From: Rhodopseudomonas sp. P2A-2r
Lineage (GTDB): Bacteria > Pseudomonadota > Alphaproteobacteria > Rhizobiales > Xanthobacteraceae
Reading direction: 5' to 3'
NCBI RefSeq assembly: GCF_026015985.1
Contig: NZ_CP110389.1
Coordinates: forward strand, 5,302,001-5,366,000
Length of the DNA stretch: 64,000 bases
Shown here: in pieces, positions 8,948 through 17,383 of the stretch
How the letters are laid out: every line of letters begins with the position of its first letter
Numbering within the stretch: the first letter of the stretch is position 1
The notes under the pieces: generated by a model
Told to the model about the DNA's origin: nothing
Database searches by the model: none
Seen by the model: only the letters and a program-made list of their open reading frames with translations
Translations under genes and position numbers: made by a program

Positions 8948-9705
8948 GCCGCGAGCCATCCGCCATCGACCGGCAGCACGGTCCCCGTGGTGAAGGACGA
9001 CGCGTCGCTGGCGAGATACAGCGCCGCTTCGGCGACCTCCACGGCCTCGCCGAACCGCTTCATGGCATGGCGGTTGCGCGACGCTTCGCGGACCGGATCG
9101 GGATCGGCATGCCGCGCAAAACTGCGGCGCAGCAGCGGCGTGTCGATGGCCCCCGGTGCGATGGCATTGACGCGAATGCCGTCGGTGGCAAAGTCCACCG
9201 CCATGGTGCGGGTCAGGCTGAGGATCGCGCCCTTGGACGCAATATAGGCGCTGTTGCCCTTGCCGCCGGCTATGGCCAGCTGCGAGGCAACGGTGACGAT
9301 CGAGCCCTTGCGCTGTCGCTGCATCTGAGGCACCGCCGCGCGCGCCCACAGCCAGGTGCCGCCCACATTGGTGCGGAACACCGCATCCCAATCCTCCGGC
9401 GCGGTGGTCACCACCGTGCCGCCGACGGAGAAGCCGGCGGAGGTCATGAGGATGTCGAGCCGGCCGCGCTGGCCCACGATATGCTCAACCGTTCCGGACG
9501 CGTATTCGCCGTCGCCGACATCGCCGACGTGGATCGAGGCATCGCCCTTCGCGTCCTGGATCTCCGCAAGAGTTTCCTGCAGGCCGGCCTCGTCGCGATC
9601 GACCAATGCGACGAATACGCCCTCGCGCGCAAACAGCAGCGCGCTGGCGCGGCCGATGCCGGAGCCTGCGCCGGTGATGATCGCCGTGCGTCCATGAAGT
9701 CTCAT
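8944..9705 (-). CDS. SDR-family NAD(P)-dependent oxidoreductase
   Basis: A 253-residue classical short-chain dehydrogenase. The cofactor motif is TGAGSGIG (residues 11-18). D37 after beta-2 (ALVDRDEA) favours NAD(H). The catalytic set is S141, Y154 and K158 (YIASK), and the C-terminus is the usual VLPVDGG. The canonical NNAG motif is replaced by TSAG (88-91), an unusual but tolerated variant. The start at 9705 is one base after the stop of the epimerase gene, with AGGAAGG inside that gene's end as RBS. The stop overlaps the FMO start. Such tight packing implies one transcript and a shared pathway. Confidence 0.92.
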   Translation of the reverse strand: MRLHGRTAIITGAGSGIGRASALLFAREGVFVALVDRDEAGLQETLAEIQDAKGDASIHVGDVGDGEYASGTVEHIVGQRGRLDILMTSAGFSVGGTVVTTAPEDWDAVFRTNVGGTWLWARAAVPQMQRQRKGSIVTVASQLAIAGGKGNSAYIASKGAILSLTRTMAVDFATDGIRVNAIAPGAIDTPLLRRSFARHADPDPVREASRNRHAMKRFGEAVEVAEAALYLASDASSFTTGTVLPVDGGWLAA

Positions 9706-9706
9706 C

Positions 9707-10681
9707 TCAGTTTCCTTCCTGATGCTGCGACCAGTCCTGAAGGTCAGCCGCGGAATCGGCGCAGCCAAAGCGCGCCCGCCAGCCAAACTCCTCCGCGAGG
9801 CGCGTCACAGCCAGCGGCGCGCGGTCGGCGGCGCTGTGCAGATTGACGTTCGGGGCTTCGCCCGGCGCGGCGAGCCGGCAGACGAAGCCCGGATTGAGCG
9901 CCGCCAGTGCTTCACCCCATTGCAGCGCCGACCATTCGACGCCGGTGGAGATATTGTACAGGCGATGTTGCGGCCTGGCAGCCTCGAGCAGCAGGGCGAT
10001 GGCGTCGGCCACGTCCGGCGCGTAGATCGAGTCCTTGACGCCGGCGCGCGGCAGCACGGCTTCGCGTCCCGCATGCAGCGCGTCGATGATCTGCATCTGC
10101 GGGCTCAGCGTGTCGCGCACGCCGGTCGCCCGCTCCCACGGTCCGAACACGCCGCTGAGCCGCACGCTGACGATGTCCATGGACCACAGCGCGGCGAGGC
10201 GCGCGGCGACCTTCTCGGAAGCGAATTTGGTGATGGCGTAAAGCGACTGGGGATCGCAGGTCAGTTCCTCGTCGAGCAGCGCGTGCCGAAAGGCGGCGGC
10301 GCCATAGGCGCCCGCGGAGGACAGGTTGATCACGCGTCGAACGCCGTGACGCTTGGCCGCAACAAGGATCGGCGTCTGCGCCATCAGGTTGACCTGCAGA
10401 ATGCTCTCGGGATCGGCGGCGTCGCGTTCCGCATCGGCGGTGATCGCGGCGCCAAGCACGATCGCATCGATGCCGCCGGCGATGGCCGCATCGACCGCGG
10501 CGCGATCGAGGATGTCGCCCAATACCATCGTCAGCCTGTCGCCATGACGGCGGAAGGCCCGCTGCGCCGCCGGCGGCAAGCCTGCGCGGTCGAACAATGT
10601 CACCGCATGGCCCCGCGACAGCAGGACATCGGCGATATTGAGCCCCACAAAACCGGTGCCGCCAAAGATCAGGACGTTCAT
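9707..10681 (-). CDS. NAD-dependent epimerase/dehydratase family protein
   Basis: A 324-residue extended SDR. The N-terminal GGTGFVG motif (7-13) binds NAD(P). S121/S122 and the Y148-x3-K152 pair (YAITK) form the catalytic set, as in nucleotide-sugar epimerases and uronate dehydrogenases. The frame continues upstream to 10771, but ATG 10681 begins the canonical MNVLIFGGTGF. It is the first gene of the leftward operon downstream of the GntR regulator. In a catabolic island it is more likely a hydroxy-acid or sugar-acid dehydrogenase than a cell-wall sugar enzyme; this is inference from context. Confidence 0.87.
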   Translation of the reverse strand: MNVLIFGGTGFVGLNIADVLLSRGHAVTLFDRAGLPPAAQRAFRRHGDRLTMVLGDILDRAAVDAAIAGGIDAIVLGAAITADAERDAADPESILQVNLMAQTPILVAAKRHGVRRVINLSSAGAYGAAAFRHALLDEELTCDPQSLYAITKFASEKVAARLAALWSMDIVSVRLSGVFGPWERATGVRDTLSPQMQIIDALHAGREAVLPRAGVKDSIYAPDVADAIALLLEAARPQHRLYNISTGVEWSALQWGEALAALNPGFVCRLAAPGEAPNVNLHSAADRAPLAVTRLAEEFGWRARFGCADSAADLQDWSQHQEGN

Positions 10682-10818
10682 TGCTCGATCCAGGAACCGC
10701 ACTGCCGGTTCAACCGGCACTCTTTGGACCATCGGCCCGGTCTTCTCCAAGCAAGTTTTTGGAGCGCGCAACGCTCATTCAACAGGCAGCATGACGCAAG
10801 GCAAGATGGCGTCCGCGA

Positions 10819-11467
10819 CTAGCCACCCGCCTCGGCTGCGGTTTTCAACGCCGCGAGAACCGCGTCGCCGGTCTTGCGGGTATGCGCGCTGAGCGACGCC
10901 GCAAAGCCCTGCGCATCGCGCGCGCAGCAGCGCCATGAAATCCTCGTGCTCCTTGACGGACTCGGTCCACCGTTTCGCATCGTAATTCGCCGTCGCGCGC
11001 GCACGATAGATATTGGCGTTCAAGGTGGTCCAGATGTTGAGCAGCACCGGGTTGCCGGCGAGCCGCGTGATTTCGATGTGAATATCCTGGTTCATGCGAA
11101 AATAGGCTGCGCGTGCCGCATCACGGTGCAGCGCCACCAACTGCTCATGCATCGCATCGAGCCGGGCGATATCGGCGTCGGTCGCAAGCATTGCGGCCTG
11201 GGCGCCGGCCACGCCATCGAGCGCCACCATGACGGCAAAGCTGTCAGCGATCTCATCGCGGTTGACCGGCGTCACCACCGGCGTCCGGTGCGAGCGCAAT
11301 TCGATCAGTCCTTCGGCGGCCAGGATCTTGAATGCCTCGCGCAGCGGCGTGCGCGACACGCCGAAGGTCTCGCACAGCATCTTTTCCGGCAACGGCGCGC
11401 CGGCCGCGAGTTCGCCGTCGACGATCATCTCCCGCACCTTGGCGACCAGCTGGTCGTGCAGCGACAT
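10819..11467 (-). CDS. GntR-family (FCD domain) transcriptional regulator, frameshifted near its C-terminus
   Basis: The N-terminal winged helix spans about residues 1-70 (VREMIVDGELAAGAPLPEKMLCETFGVSRTPLREAFKIL), followed by an all-helical FCD ligand domain with metal-type residues (MNQDIHIEI, EHEDFMALL). After LLRAR the frame runs into unrelated sequence ending at 10775. The expected last helix (RDAQGFAASLSAHTRKTGDAVLAALKTAAEAGG) is intact in another frame, ending at 10819. The break falls in a (CG)n run at 10917-10925, consistent with loss of one CG unit. It likely binds the palindromes in the divergent region at 11625-11689 and responds to a pathway metabolite. Confidence 0.87.
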
Positions 11468-11624
11468 GCGCTCCAGCGGCCGCTTCGAATGGTCGGACGA
11501 CAGTTTCAGCCGGGTGGGCTTGAAGCGCGTCCGCAGCCGCGCGCGGGGGCCAGCTCAGTCATGAGCCACATCGCTGGACGGTTCGAAATGCCTCAAAATC
11601 GTGTTCTCCGCCTAAAGATGCAGC

Positions 11625-11689
11625 AATTATTGATGACTACTATTAGCATCTAATAATTGATATTTCAAGATAATATGCAAATTGCATAT
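11625..11689. promoter_or_regulatory. Divergent control region with two operator-like palindromes
   Basis: This AT-rich stretch lies between the GntR gene (left) and the binding-protein gene (right). It holds tattag-cat-ctaata (11641-11655), a perfect palindrome with a 3-base centre. It also holds atatgcaa-a-ttgcatat (11673-11689), a perfect palindrome with one central base. An aattatt/aataatt inverted pair (11625-11631 with the bases after 11650) surrounds the first. FadR/FCD regulators commonly bind short palindromes of this size, so these are the best operator candidates. Confidence 0.6.
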
Positions 11690-11767
11690 CGTATTCGAAG
11701 TGGCATGAGGCTTGCTGATGGATGCAGGTCAAAGCGAACCCATCGCCCACGCCCGGAGATTGCGACC

Positions 11768-12775
11768 ATGAAACGATTATTGCTCGGCATTTGTCTCGCC
11801 CTTGGATTGACCTCGGCCATGTCATCCGGCGCCCTCGCCCAATCAGAGCCCGTCATCAAGCTCGGTTACGCCAAGTGCGCCCATTGCACGCCGATGTCGC
11901 TGACCCCGCAATACGCCAAGGGCGTGCAGATCGATGCCGTCGGCTTCAACACCGGCACCGACGCACTCACCGCGCTGATCTCGAAAAATCTCGATGTCGC
12001 GCAGGTCACCTATCTTCATTACGCCATCGCGCTCGACAAGGGTTTCGACGTGGTCGCGATTTCCGGCCAGGTCAACGGCGGCTCCGCCATGCTGGTCGGC
12101 AACGACCTGCCGGTTACGCCCAACGACTGGGCCTCGCTGAAGAAGGTCATCGCCGACTACAAGGCAGCCGGCAAGCCGTTCCGCGTGGCTGCGTCGCGCG
12201 GCAATGCGCAGGACATCCACATGCGCGGCGCCTTCGCCAAGCAGGGTATCGACATCAACAAGGATGTGCAGTTCGTCAATATTCCCAACCCGTCGGACCA
12301 TCTGCAGGCGCTGCGCCGCGGCGAGATCGAACTGATCTGCACCGTCGAGCCGTTCGCCACGCAGATTCTGCAGCAGAAGGCGGCCAAGATGTTCGGCCTG
12401 CCCTACGACCAGGCCGCCGGCAAGCTGACGAACCTGATCCTGACCCGCTCCGACGTGGTCAAGGACAAGCCCAAGGAACTCGAAGCGACCGTCAAGGCGA
12501 TCGTCAAGGTCGATGAATTCGTCGCCGCCGACAAGGGCGCGCTGATCGACGTCATCTCCAAGGTCACCGGCCTCGACAAGGCCATCGCGACAGGCGCCGT
12601 CGACAATCTCGATCCCGATCCGAAGATGTACCGCGCCTCGGCGCTGGCCATCGCCAACATGATGCGGGACCTGAAGTACATCAACTCCGACGTCTCCGCC
12701 GCGGTCGAGAAGAACATGAACTACACATTCCTCGAAGCCGCCACCGGCAAGCCCAAGACCGAACTCGGCTATTGA
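11768..12775 (+). CDS. NMT1/SsuA-type ABC transporter substrate-binding protein
   Basis: A 335-residue periplasmic protein with a signal peptide (MKRLLLGICLALGLTSAMSSGALA, cleavage before QSEP). The mature start, VIKLGYAKCAHCTPM, is typical of nitrate/sulfonate/taurine/thiamine-precursor-type (NMT1-like) binding proteins. Lobe features include TALISKNLDVAQVTYLHYAIALDKG and the SRGNAQDIHMRGAFAKQGID hinge region. The C-x-x-C (CAHC) near the mature N-terminus is unusual and may shape the ligand site. The frame reaches back to 11657, but ATG 11768 begins the signal peptide. It is the first gene of the rightward operon. Confidence 0.9.
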   Translation: MKRLLLGICLALGLTSAMSSGALAQSEPVIKLGYAKCAHCTPMSLTPQYAKGVQIDAVGFNTGTDALTALISKNLDVAQVTYLHYAIALDKGFDVVAISGQVNGGSAMLVGNDLPVTPNDWASLKKVIADYKAAGKPFRVAASRGNAQDIHMRGAFAKQGIDINKDVQFVNIPNPSDHLQALRRGEIELICTVEPFATQILQQKAAKMFGLPYDQAAGKLTNLILTRSDVVKDKPKELEATVKAIVKVDEFVAADKGALIDVISKVTGLDKAIATGAVDNLDPDPKMYRASALAIANMMRDLKYINSDVSAAVEKNMNYTFLEAATGKPKTELGY

Positions 12776-12783
12776 GATCGATC

Positions 12784-13590
12784 ATGGCCAGCCTCCGGCA
12801 CTTCAGAAAACTCGACCGCTATATCGTGCCGGTGCTGATCCTGGCCGGCTGGGAAGCGTTCTCGCGCTCGGGCGCGCTTCCCGCCGCCTTGCTCCCCGCC
12901 CCGTCCACCGTGGTGTGGGCATGGGCGGACTGGCTGTTCGGCACCGACGGCAACACCCAGACCTATAGCGGGCACTGGCTGTCCGACATGGCCGCCAGCC
13001 TGTCCCGCGTGCTGGCGGGATTTGCCATCGCCACGGTACTGGCGGTGTCCACCGGCGTCGCCATCGGCTGGTCGCGCAAGATCGAGGTGATCATCGAGCC
13101 GACGCTGCAGATGCTGCGGCCGATCCCGCCGGTGTCGTGGATTCCGCTGGCAATCATCTGGTTCGGCATCGCCAACAAGCCGGCGATCTTCCTGGTGTTT
13201 CTCGGGGCGTTCTTCCCGATCCTGCTCAACACCATCCACGGCGTGAAGACCTGCGACCGCAACCTGATCCGCGCCGGCGCCATGGTCGGCGGCGGCAACC
13301 GCGAGCTGCTGCGCTTCATCGTGCTGCCGGCGGCGCTGCCCAGCATCTTCGCCGGCCTGCGCATCGGCATCGGCTCCGCCTGGATGCTGACCGTGACCGC
13401 CGAGATGGTCGCCGTCAAAAGCGGCCTCGGCTATGTGCTCTGGGATTCCTATTACTTCCTGCGGTACGACCTCGTGCTGGCGGCGATGGCCAGCATCGGC
13501 CTGCTCGGCTTTCTCAGCGACCTCGGCATCCGCGCGGTGATGAGCCAGGTGCTGCACTGGCAGCGCAACACCACGATCGCGGGAGAATAG
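12784..13590 (+). CDS. SsuC/TauC-type ABC transporter permease
   Basis: A 268-residue inner-membrane permease with about six hydrophobic segments and the BPD_transp_1 EAA-loop (GGGNRELLRFIVLPAALPSIFAGLRIGIG). The segment LRPIPPVSWIPLAIIWFGI is strongly characteristic of the nitrate/sulfonate/taurine permease family. It starts 8 nt after the binding-protein gene. A TTG in frame at 12772 would overlap that stop, but ATG 12784 is the natural choice. It forms a homodimeric channel with the ATPase encoded next. Confidence 0.92.
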   Translation: MASLRHFRKLDRYIVPVLILAGWEAFSRSGALPAALLPAPSTVVWAWADWLFGTDGNTQTYSGHWLSDMAASLSRVLAGFAIATVLAVSTGVAIGWSRKIEVIIEPTLQMLRPIPPVSWIPLAIIWFGIANKPAIFLVFLGAFFPILLNTIHGVKTCDRNLIRAGAMVGGGNRELLRFIVLPAALPSIFAGLRIGIGSAWMLTVTAEMVAVKSGLGYVLWDSYYFLRYDLVLAAMASIGLLGFLSDLGIRAVMSQVLHWQRNTTIAGE

Positions 13591-13593
13591 GCG

Positions 13594-14382
13594 ATGGCAA
13601 CGATCGATATTTCCCACGTCTCCAAGGTCTTCAAGGACGCCAAGCGCAAGGCCGACGTCATCGCGCTCGACGACATCAACCTGGAGGTTTCCAAGAACCA
13701 GTTCCTGTGCCTGCTCGGCCCCAGCGGCTGCGGCAAATCAACCCTGCTGAACATGATCGCCGGCTTCGAGAAGCCGTCGTCCGGCACCGTCACCGTCGAC
13801 GGCCAGCTGATCACATCGCCAGGCTCCGATCGCGGTGTCGTGTTCCAGCAGGCCAATCTGATGCCGTGGCTGCCGGTTTGGGAAAACGTAGGCTTCCATC
13901 TCAAGCTGCGGGGCGGCCAGAAGGAAGAACGCCGCACCGTCGCCCAGCGCTACATCGACATGGTCGGCCTCACCGGCTTTGAAAACCATTATCCATCCGA
14001 GCTGTCCGGCGGCATGAACCAGCGCGTCGGCATCGCCCGCGCGCTCTTGATGAATCCGCAGGTCATCCTGATGGACGAGCCGTTCGGCGCGCTCGACGAG
14101 CAGACCCGGATGGAGATGCAGAACGAGCTGGTGCGGATCTGGCAGCAGCATCAGGGGACCATCGTCTTCGTCACCCACGGCATCGACGAGGCGCTGACCC
14201 TCGGCACCCATGTCGCAGTCATGAGCGCCCGGCCCGGCCGCATCAAGGAGATCATCCCGATCGACCTCGAGCGACCGCGCGATATCACCAGCCCGCAGTT
14301 CAACGAGATCAAGCGGCACATCCTCGACCTGCTCCGCTCGGAGCGGGCAACACCCACCCTCGAAACTCTGGATCACCCATGA
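13594..14382 (+). CDS. SsuB/TauB-type ABC transporter ATPase
   Basis: A 262-residue single-domain ATPase: Walker A GPSGCGKST (about residue 48), Q-loop VVFQQANLMPW, signature LSGGMNQRVGIARAL, Walker B VILMDEPFGALDE and switch His in VTHGIDEA. It has the length and C-terminal RPGRIKEIIPIDL element of the nitrate/sulfonate/taurine subfamily. It begins 3 nt after the permease stop and its own stop overlaps the next gene's ATG (ATGA), so transporter and decarboxylase-like enzyme are translationally linked. Confidence 0.95.
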   Translation: MATIDISHVSKVFKDAKRKADVIALDDINLEVSKNQFLCLLGPSGCGKSTLLNMIAGFEKPSSGTVTVDGQLITSPGSDRGVVFQQANLMPWLPVWENVGFHLKLRGGQKEERRTVAQRYIDMVGLTGFENHYPSELSGGMNQRVGIARALLMNPQVILMDEPFGALDEQTRMEMQNELVRIWQQHQGTIVFVTHGIDEALTLGTHVAVMSARPGRIKEIIPIDLERPRDITSPQFNEIKRHILDLLRSERATPTLETLDHP

Positions 14383-15104
14383 CCAAACGCGTTCTGCTCG
14401 GCCAGCTCACCCCATCGTCCAACACGGCGCTGGAGCCGATCACCACCGCCATGCTGGCGGGGCTTCCGGAAGTCTCCGCACACTTCTCCCGCTTCAAGGT
14501 CACCGAGATAGCCCTGTCCAACACCGCGCTGGCGCAGTTCGACAATTCGGAGATCCTGCGGGCCGCCGAACTGCTGGCCCACGCCAAGGTCGACGTGATC
14601 GGCTGGAACGGCACGTCGTCGGGCTGGCTTGGCTTCGAAGCCGACGTCCGCCTGTGCGAGCAGATCACGGCCGCCACCGGCATTCCCGCCACCACCTCGA
14701 TGCTGGCGCTGAACGAGATCCTTGCCACTACGGGCGTGAAGAAGCTCGGCTATGTGACGCCCTATCTCGATGCGGTTCAGGCAAAGATCCTGGACAATTA
14801 CGGCAAGCTCGGCATCGCTTGCGGCGGTGAGCGCCATCTCAACCTGCAGGACAACTTTTCGTTCTCGGAAGTGCCGGTGCCGCAACTGGAGCAGATGACC
14901 CGCGACGTCGCCGCTGACAAGCCCGACGCCATTGCCATCATCTGCACCAATCTGCGGGTGGCGCCGTCGACCGCGAAACTGGAGCAGGAAACCGGCATCC
15001 CGGTCTACGACACCATCGCCACCGTGGTATGGAAGTGCCTGAAGATGGCCGGCGTCGACACCAAGCGAGTGACCGGCTGGGGCTCGCTGTTCCAGAACGT
15101 CTGA
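14379..15104 (+). CDS. Asp/Glu racemase-superfamily enzyme, arylmalonate-decarboxylase-like
   Basis: A 241-residue protein of the maleate isomerase / arylmalonate decarboxylase (AMDase) branch. The N-terminal PSSNTALEP (12-20) is typical. At the first catalytic position, where racemases and maleate isomerases carry Cys, it has NGTSS (77-81). The second Cys is kept as C189 in ICTNLR. Y129 sits in TPY. Gly-Thr-Ser plus Tyr plus a single C-terminal Cys is the published AMDase arrangement (G74-T75-S76, Y126, C188). This predicts decarboxylation of a malonate-like acid rather than racemisation. The substrate is unknown; hydantoin racemase is less likely because one Cys is missing. Confidence 0.82.
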   Translation: MTKRVLLGQLTPSSNTALEPITTAMLAGLPEVSAHFSRFKVTEIALSNTALAQFDNSEILRAAELLAHAKVDVIGWNGTSSGWLGFEADVRLCEQITAATGIPATTSMLALNEILATTGVKKLGYVTPYLDAVQAKILDNYGKLGIACGGERHLNLQDNFSFSEVPVPQLEQMTRDVAADKPDAIAIICTNLRVAPSTAKLEQETGIPVYDTIATVVWKCLKMAGVDTKRVTGWGSLFQNV

Positions 15105-15140
15105 CCGGTTCGCAACACACACTCAACGGGAGGTCTCGCC

Positions 15141-16556
15141 ATGGCCACTTTCGACACCGTCATTCGCAACGGCACCGTGGTGACCGCCAGCGAGACCTTC
15201 AAGGCCGACGTGGGCATCAGGGACGGCCGCATCGTCGCGCTCGGCGAGGCGCTGACCGACGCCAGTGAAATCGTCGATGCCACCCGACTGCTGGTGCTGC
15301 CGGGCGGCATCGACAGCCACGTCCACATCTCGCAGCCGTCCGGTCCGGGCATCGTGATGGCCGACGATTTTACCAGCGCGACGCGGGCAGCGGCGTTCGG
15401 CGGCAACACCTTCGTGATGCCCTACTGCCTGCAGGCCAAGGGGCAGCCGCTGCGCGAGGCGCTGAAGGACTATCATGCGCTGGCGGAGCGGCATTGCTAC
15501 ATCGACCACTCCTTCCATCTGATCATCTCCGATCCCACCGACGCCGTGCTCGGCCAGGAACTGCCGGCGCTCGTTGCCGACGGCTACACCTCGCTGAAGA
15601 TCTTCATGACCTATGCGGACATGGTGCTGAGCGACTACGAGATCCTGCAGGTGCTGACGGTGGCCCGTGAGACCGGCGCGCTGGTGCAGGTTCATGCCGA
15701 GAACTATGACGCCATTCGTTTTCTTGCCGACCGCCTCGAACGTGCCGGCAATACCGGGCCGTATTACCACGCCAAGTCGCGTCCCATCGCCGTGGAGCGC
15801 GAGGCTACCCATCGCGCCATCTCGCTGGCCGAGCTGATCGACGTGCCACTGGTCATCGTCCATGTCTCCAACCGAGAGGCGATGGAAGAGATCCGCCGCG
15901 CCCAGCAGCGCGGGCTGAAGATTTCCGGCGAGACCTGCCCGCAATATCTGGTGCTCACCGAGGAGGACCTGAAGGATCTCGGCATGGAGGGCGCGAAATA
16001 CGTCTGCTCGCCGCCGCCGCGTGACGTGGCCAGCCAGCAGGCGTGCTGGGAAGGCCTGCAGCAGGGCGTGTTCACGCTGTTCTCGTCGGACCACTGCCCG
16101 TTCCGCTTCGACGACGAAGCCGGCAAGCTGACGCCGGGCGGACGCACCAGCTTCCGCTGGATTCCCAACGGCATTCCCGGCGTCGAGACCCGGCTGCCGA
16201 TCCTGTTTTCCGAAGGCGTCAGCAAGGGACGCATCACCGTCAACCAGTTCGTGGCACTGACCTCGACCAACCACGCCAAGACCTACGGACTGACAGGAAA
16301 GGGCTCGATCAGCGTCGGCTACGACGCCGACATCGCGCTGTGGGACCCCAAGAAGACGGCGACCCTGTCGCAGGCCGGCCTGCATCACGGCGCCGACTAC
16401 ACGCCCTATGAAGGCATCGAGATCACCGGCTGGCCGGTGGCGACCATGCTGCGTGGACGCTTTGTCGTGCGCGATGGCGCGCTGGTCGGCCCCGAGGGCG
16501 GAGGACGCTACGTCAGCCGGAGCGCGCCGGCTGCCGGGGACCGCGGCCCGGCATAG
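15141..16556 (+). CDS. Dihydropyrimidinase/hydantoinase-family cyclic amidohydrolase
   Basis: A 471-residue amidohydrolase with the full binuclear metal set: H60 and H62 (DSHVH), carbamylated lysine K153 (SLKIFMTY), H185 (QVHAEN), H241 (VHVSN) and D317 (SSDHCPF). Length and the GETCPQYL motif fit the D-hydantoinase/dihydropyrimidinase family, which opens cyclic ureides and imides. The RBS is gggagg 7 nt before ATG 15141. It ends the rightward operon, right after the AMDase-like gene. The chemistry of the pair suggests ring opening of a cyclic ureide/imide together with loss of a malonyl-type carboxyl; this is inference. Confidence 0.92.
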   Translation: MATFDTVIRNGTVVTASETFKADVGIRDGRIVALGEALTDASEIVDATRLLVLPGGIDSHVHISQPSGPGIVMADDFTSATRAAAFGGNTFVMPYCLQAKGQPLREALKDYHALAERHCYIDHSFHLIISDPTDAVLGQELPALVADGYTSLKIFMTYADMVLSDYEILQVLTVARETGALVQVHAENYDAIRFLADRLERAGNTGPYYHAKSRPIAVEREATHRAISLAELIDVPLVIVHVSNREAMEEIRRAQQRGLKISGETCPQYLVLTEEDLKDLGMEGAKYVCSPPPRDVASQQACWEGLQQGVFTLFSSDHCPFRFDDEAGKLTPGGRTSFRWIPNGIPGVETRLPILFSEGVSKGRITVNQFVALTSTNHAKTYGLTGKGSISVGYDADIALWDPKKTATLSQAGLHHGADYTPYEGIEITGWPVATMLRGRFVVRDGALVGPEGGGRYVSRSAPAAGDRGPA

Positions 16557-16644
16557 ACGTACCCACGCAACGCCGGGCGAGCCAGGAGCATGGCTCGCCG
16601 CGAGCCCCCTTGCTCGACAACCGGGCGGGCACTAGCTTGGACCG

Positions 16645-17034
16645 ATGTCCAGATGCCTTGTCATTCCGCTGATCGCTGTGGCCCTGTCGGGATGCTCCAT
16701 CGATCCCGGCGCCACCTGGGCGCCGGACATCCTCAAGGACAAGGCCGCCGCGGCGCCCCAACCCGAGCCGGCTCCGGACATCCGCAATCTGCTCGCGACA
16801 CGGCTGTCCGAATTCTTCATGCCCGCAGCGGCACCGTCCAACATCAGTTTTTCGCCGCCGCTGCAGGCAGCCGGAGCCTGGGAGACCTGTGTCCGCGCGA
16901 CCGTGAACGGCGCGATGGGCAATTCGATCGGGCAGCAGACCTACGTCGTGACCATCCTGCACAACAAGGTGTTTCGACAGGAAAAGGCCGAGCCATCGCA
17001 TTGGTGCGGACGAGCCACCTTCGAAACGCTGTAG
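16645..17034 (+). CDS. Putative lipoprotein
   Basis: A 129-residue protein with a short lipoprotein signal (MSRCLVIPLIAVALSGC; lipobox LSGC, modified Cys17). A proline/alanine-rich linker follows, then a small C-terminal domain with two conserved-looking cysteines (WETCVRATVN... HWCGRATFE). No known domain was recognised. It is probably anchored in the outer or inner membrane facing the periplasm. It stands alone, 88 nt after the hydantoinase, and no functional link is evident. Confidence 0.7.
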   Translation: MSRCLVIPLIAVALSGCSIDPGATWAPDILKDKAAAAPQPEPAPDIRNLLATRLSEFFMPAAAPSNISFSPPLQAAGAWETCVRATVNGAMGNSIGQQTYVVTILHNKVFRQEKAEPSHWCGRATFETL

Positions 17035-17035
17035 A

Positions 17036-17248
17036 CTAGTTTCTTCGCGACCTGCGCGCCTCGGGATGGGTCACGACGATCGTGCCGGGACCCGGCGTGG
17101 CCGGCGCAAACAATTCGTCGCAGACATAATCGCCGAACACGGTGGTGCCGTCGTCTGTATAGGTCATGCCCTCCCTGACCTCGAATGCCGTGTCGTATTC
17201 CAGATCGATCGACAGCGACCGTTTCGCGATCCAGGTTTTATGGGACAT
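17036..17248 (-). CDS. Small conserved-type hypothetical protein
   Basis: A 70-residue soluble protein (MSHKTWIAKRSLSIDLEYD...). GGAG lies 9-12 nt upstream of ATG 17248. The frame continues to 17365 without any better start. The sequence is acidic in the middle (TYTDDGTTVFGDYVCDELF) and basic at the end. It is convergent with the lipoprotein gene, with the two stops nearly touching. No function can be assigned. Confidence 0.5.
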   Translation of the reverse strand: MSHKTWIAKRSLSIDLEYDTAFEVREGMTYTDDGTTVFGDYVCDELFAPATPGPGTIVVTHPEARRSRRN

Positions 17249-17383
17249 CTTCAGACTCCAGTGAACTGGTCGGGATTTAGCAGCGTGTCGGCGATGACGC
17301 CAGTCTGCAGGTTGGCGTCGACCGACGGCGACGAGGCCGGATATTTCCCGATCCTGGCGCTGCATCGCGATCGAGAATTGCGG

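Noticed and set aside
10775..10818. C-terminal end of the GntR frame as it reads
   Set aside because: These residues come after the frameshift and look random; the conserved last helix ends at 10819 in another frame.
14379..15104. Hydantoin racemase call based on the hydantoinase neighbour
   Set aside because: The first of the two catalytic cysteines needed for racemisation is replaced by Thr/Ser.
17249..17383. Upstream extension of the small protein at 17036
   Set aside because: No RBS or protein-like features before ATG 17248; the RBS GGAG is placed for 17248.
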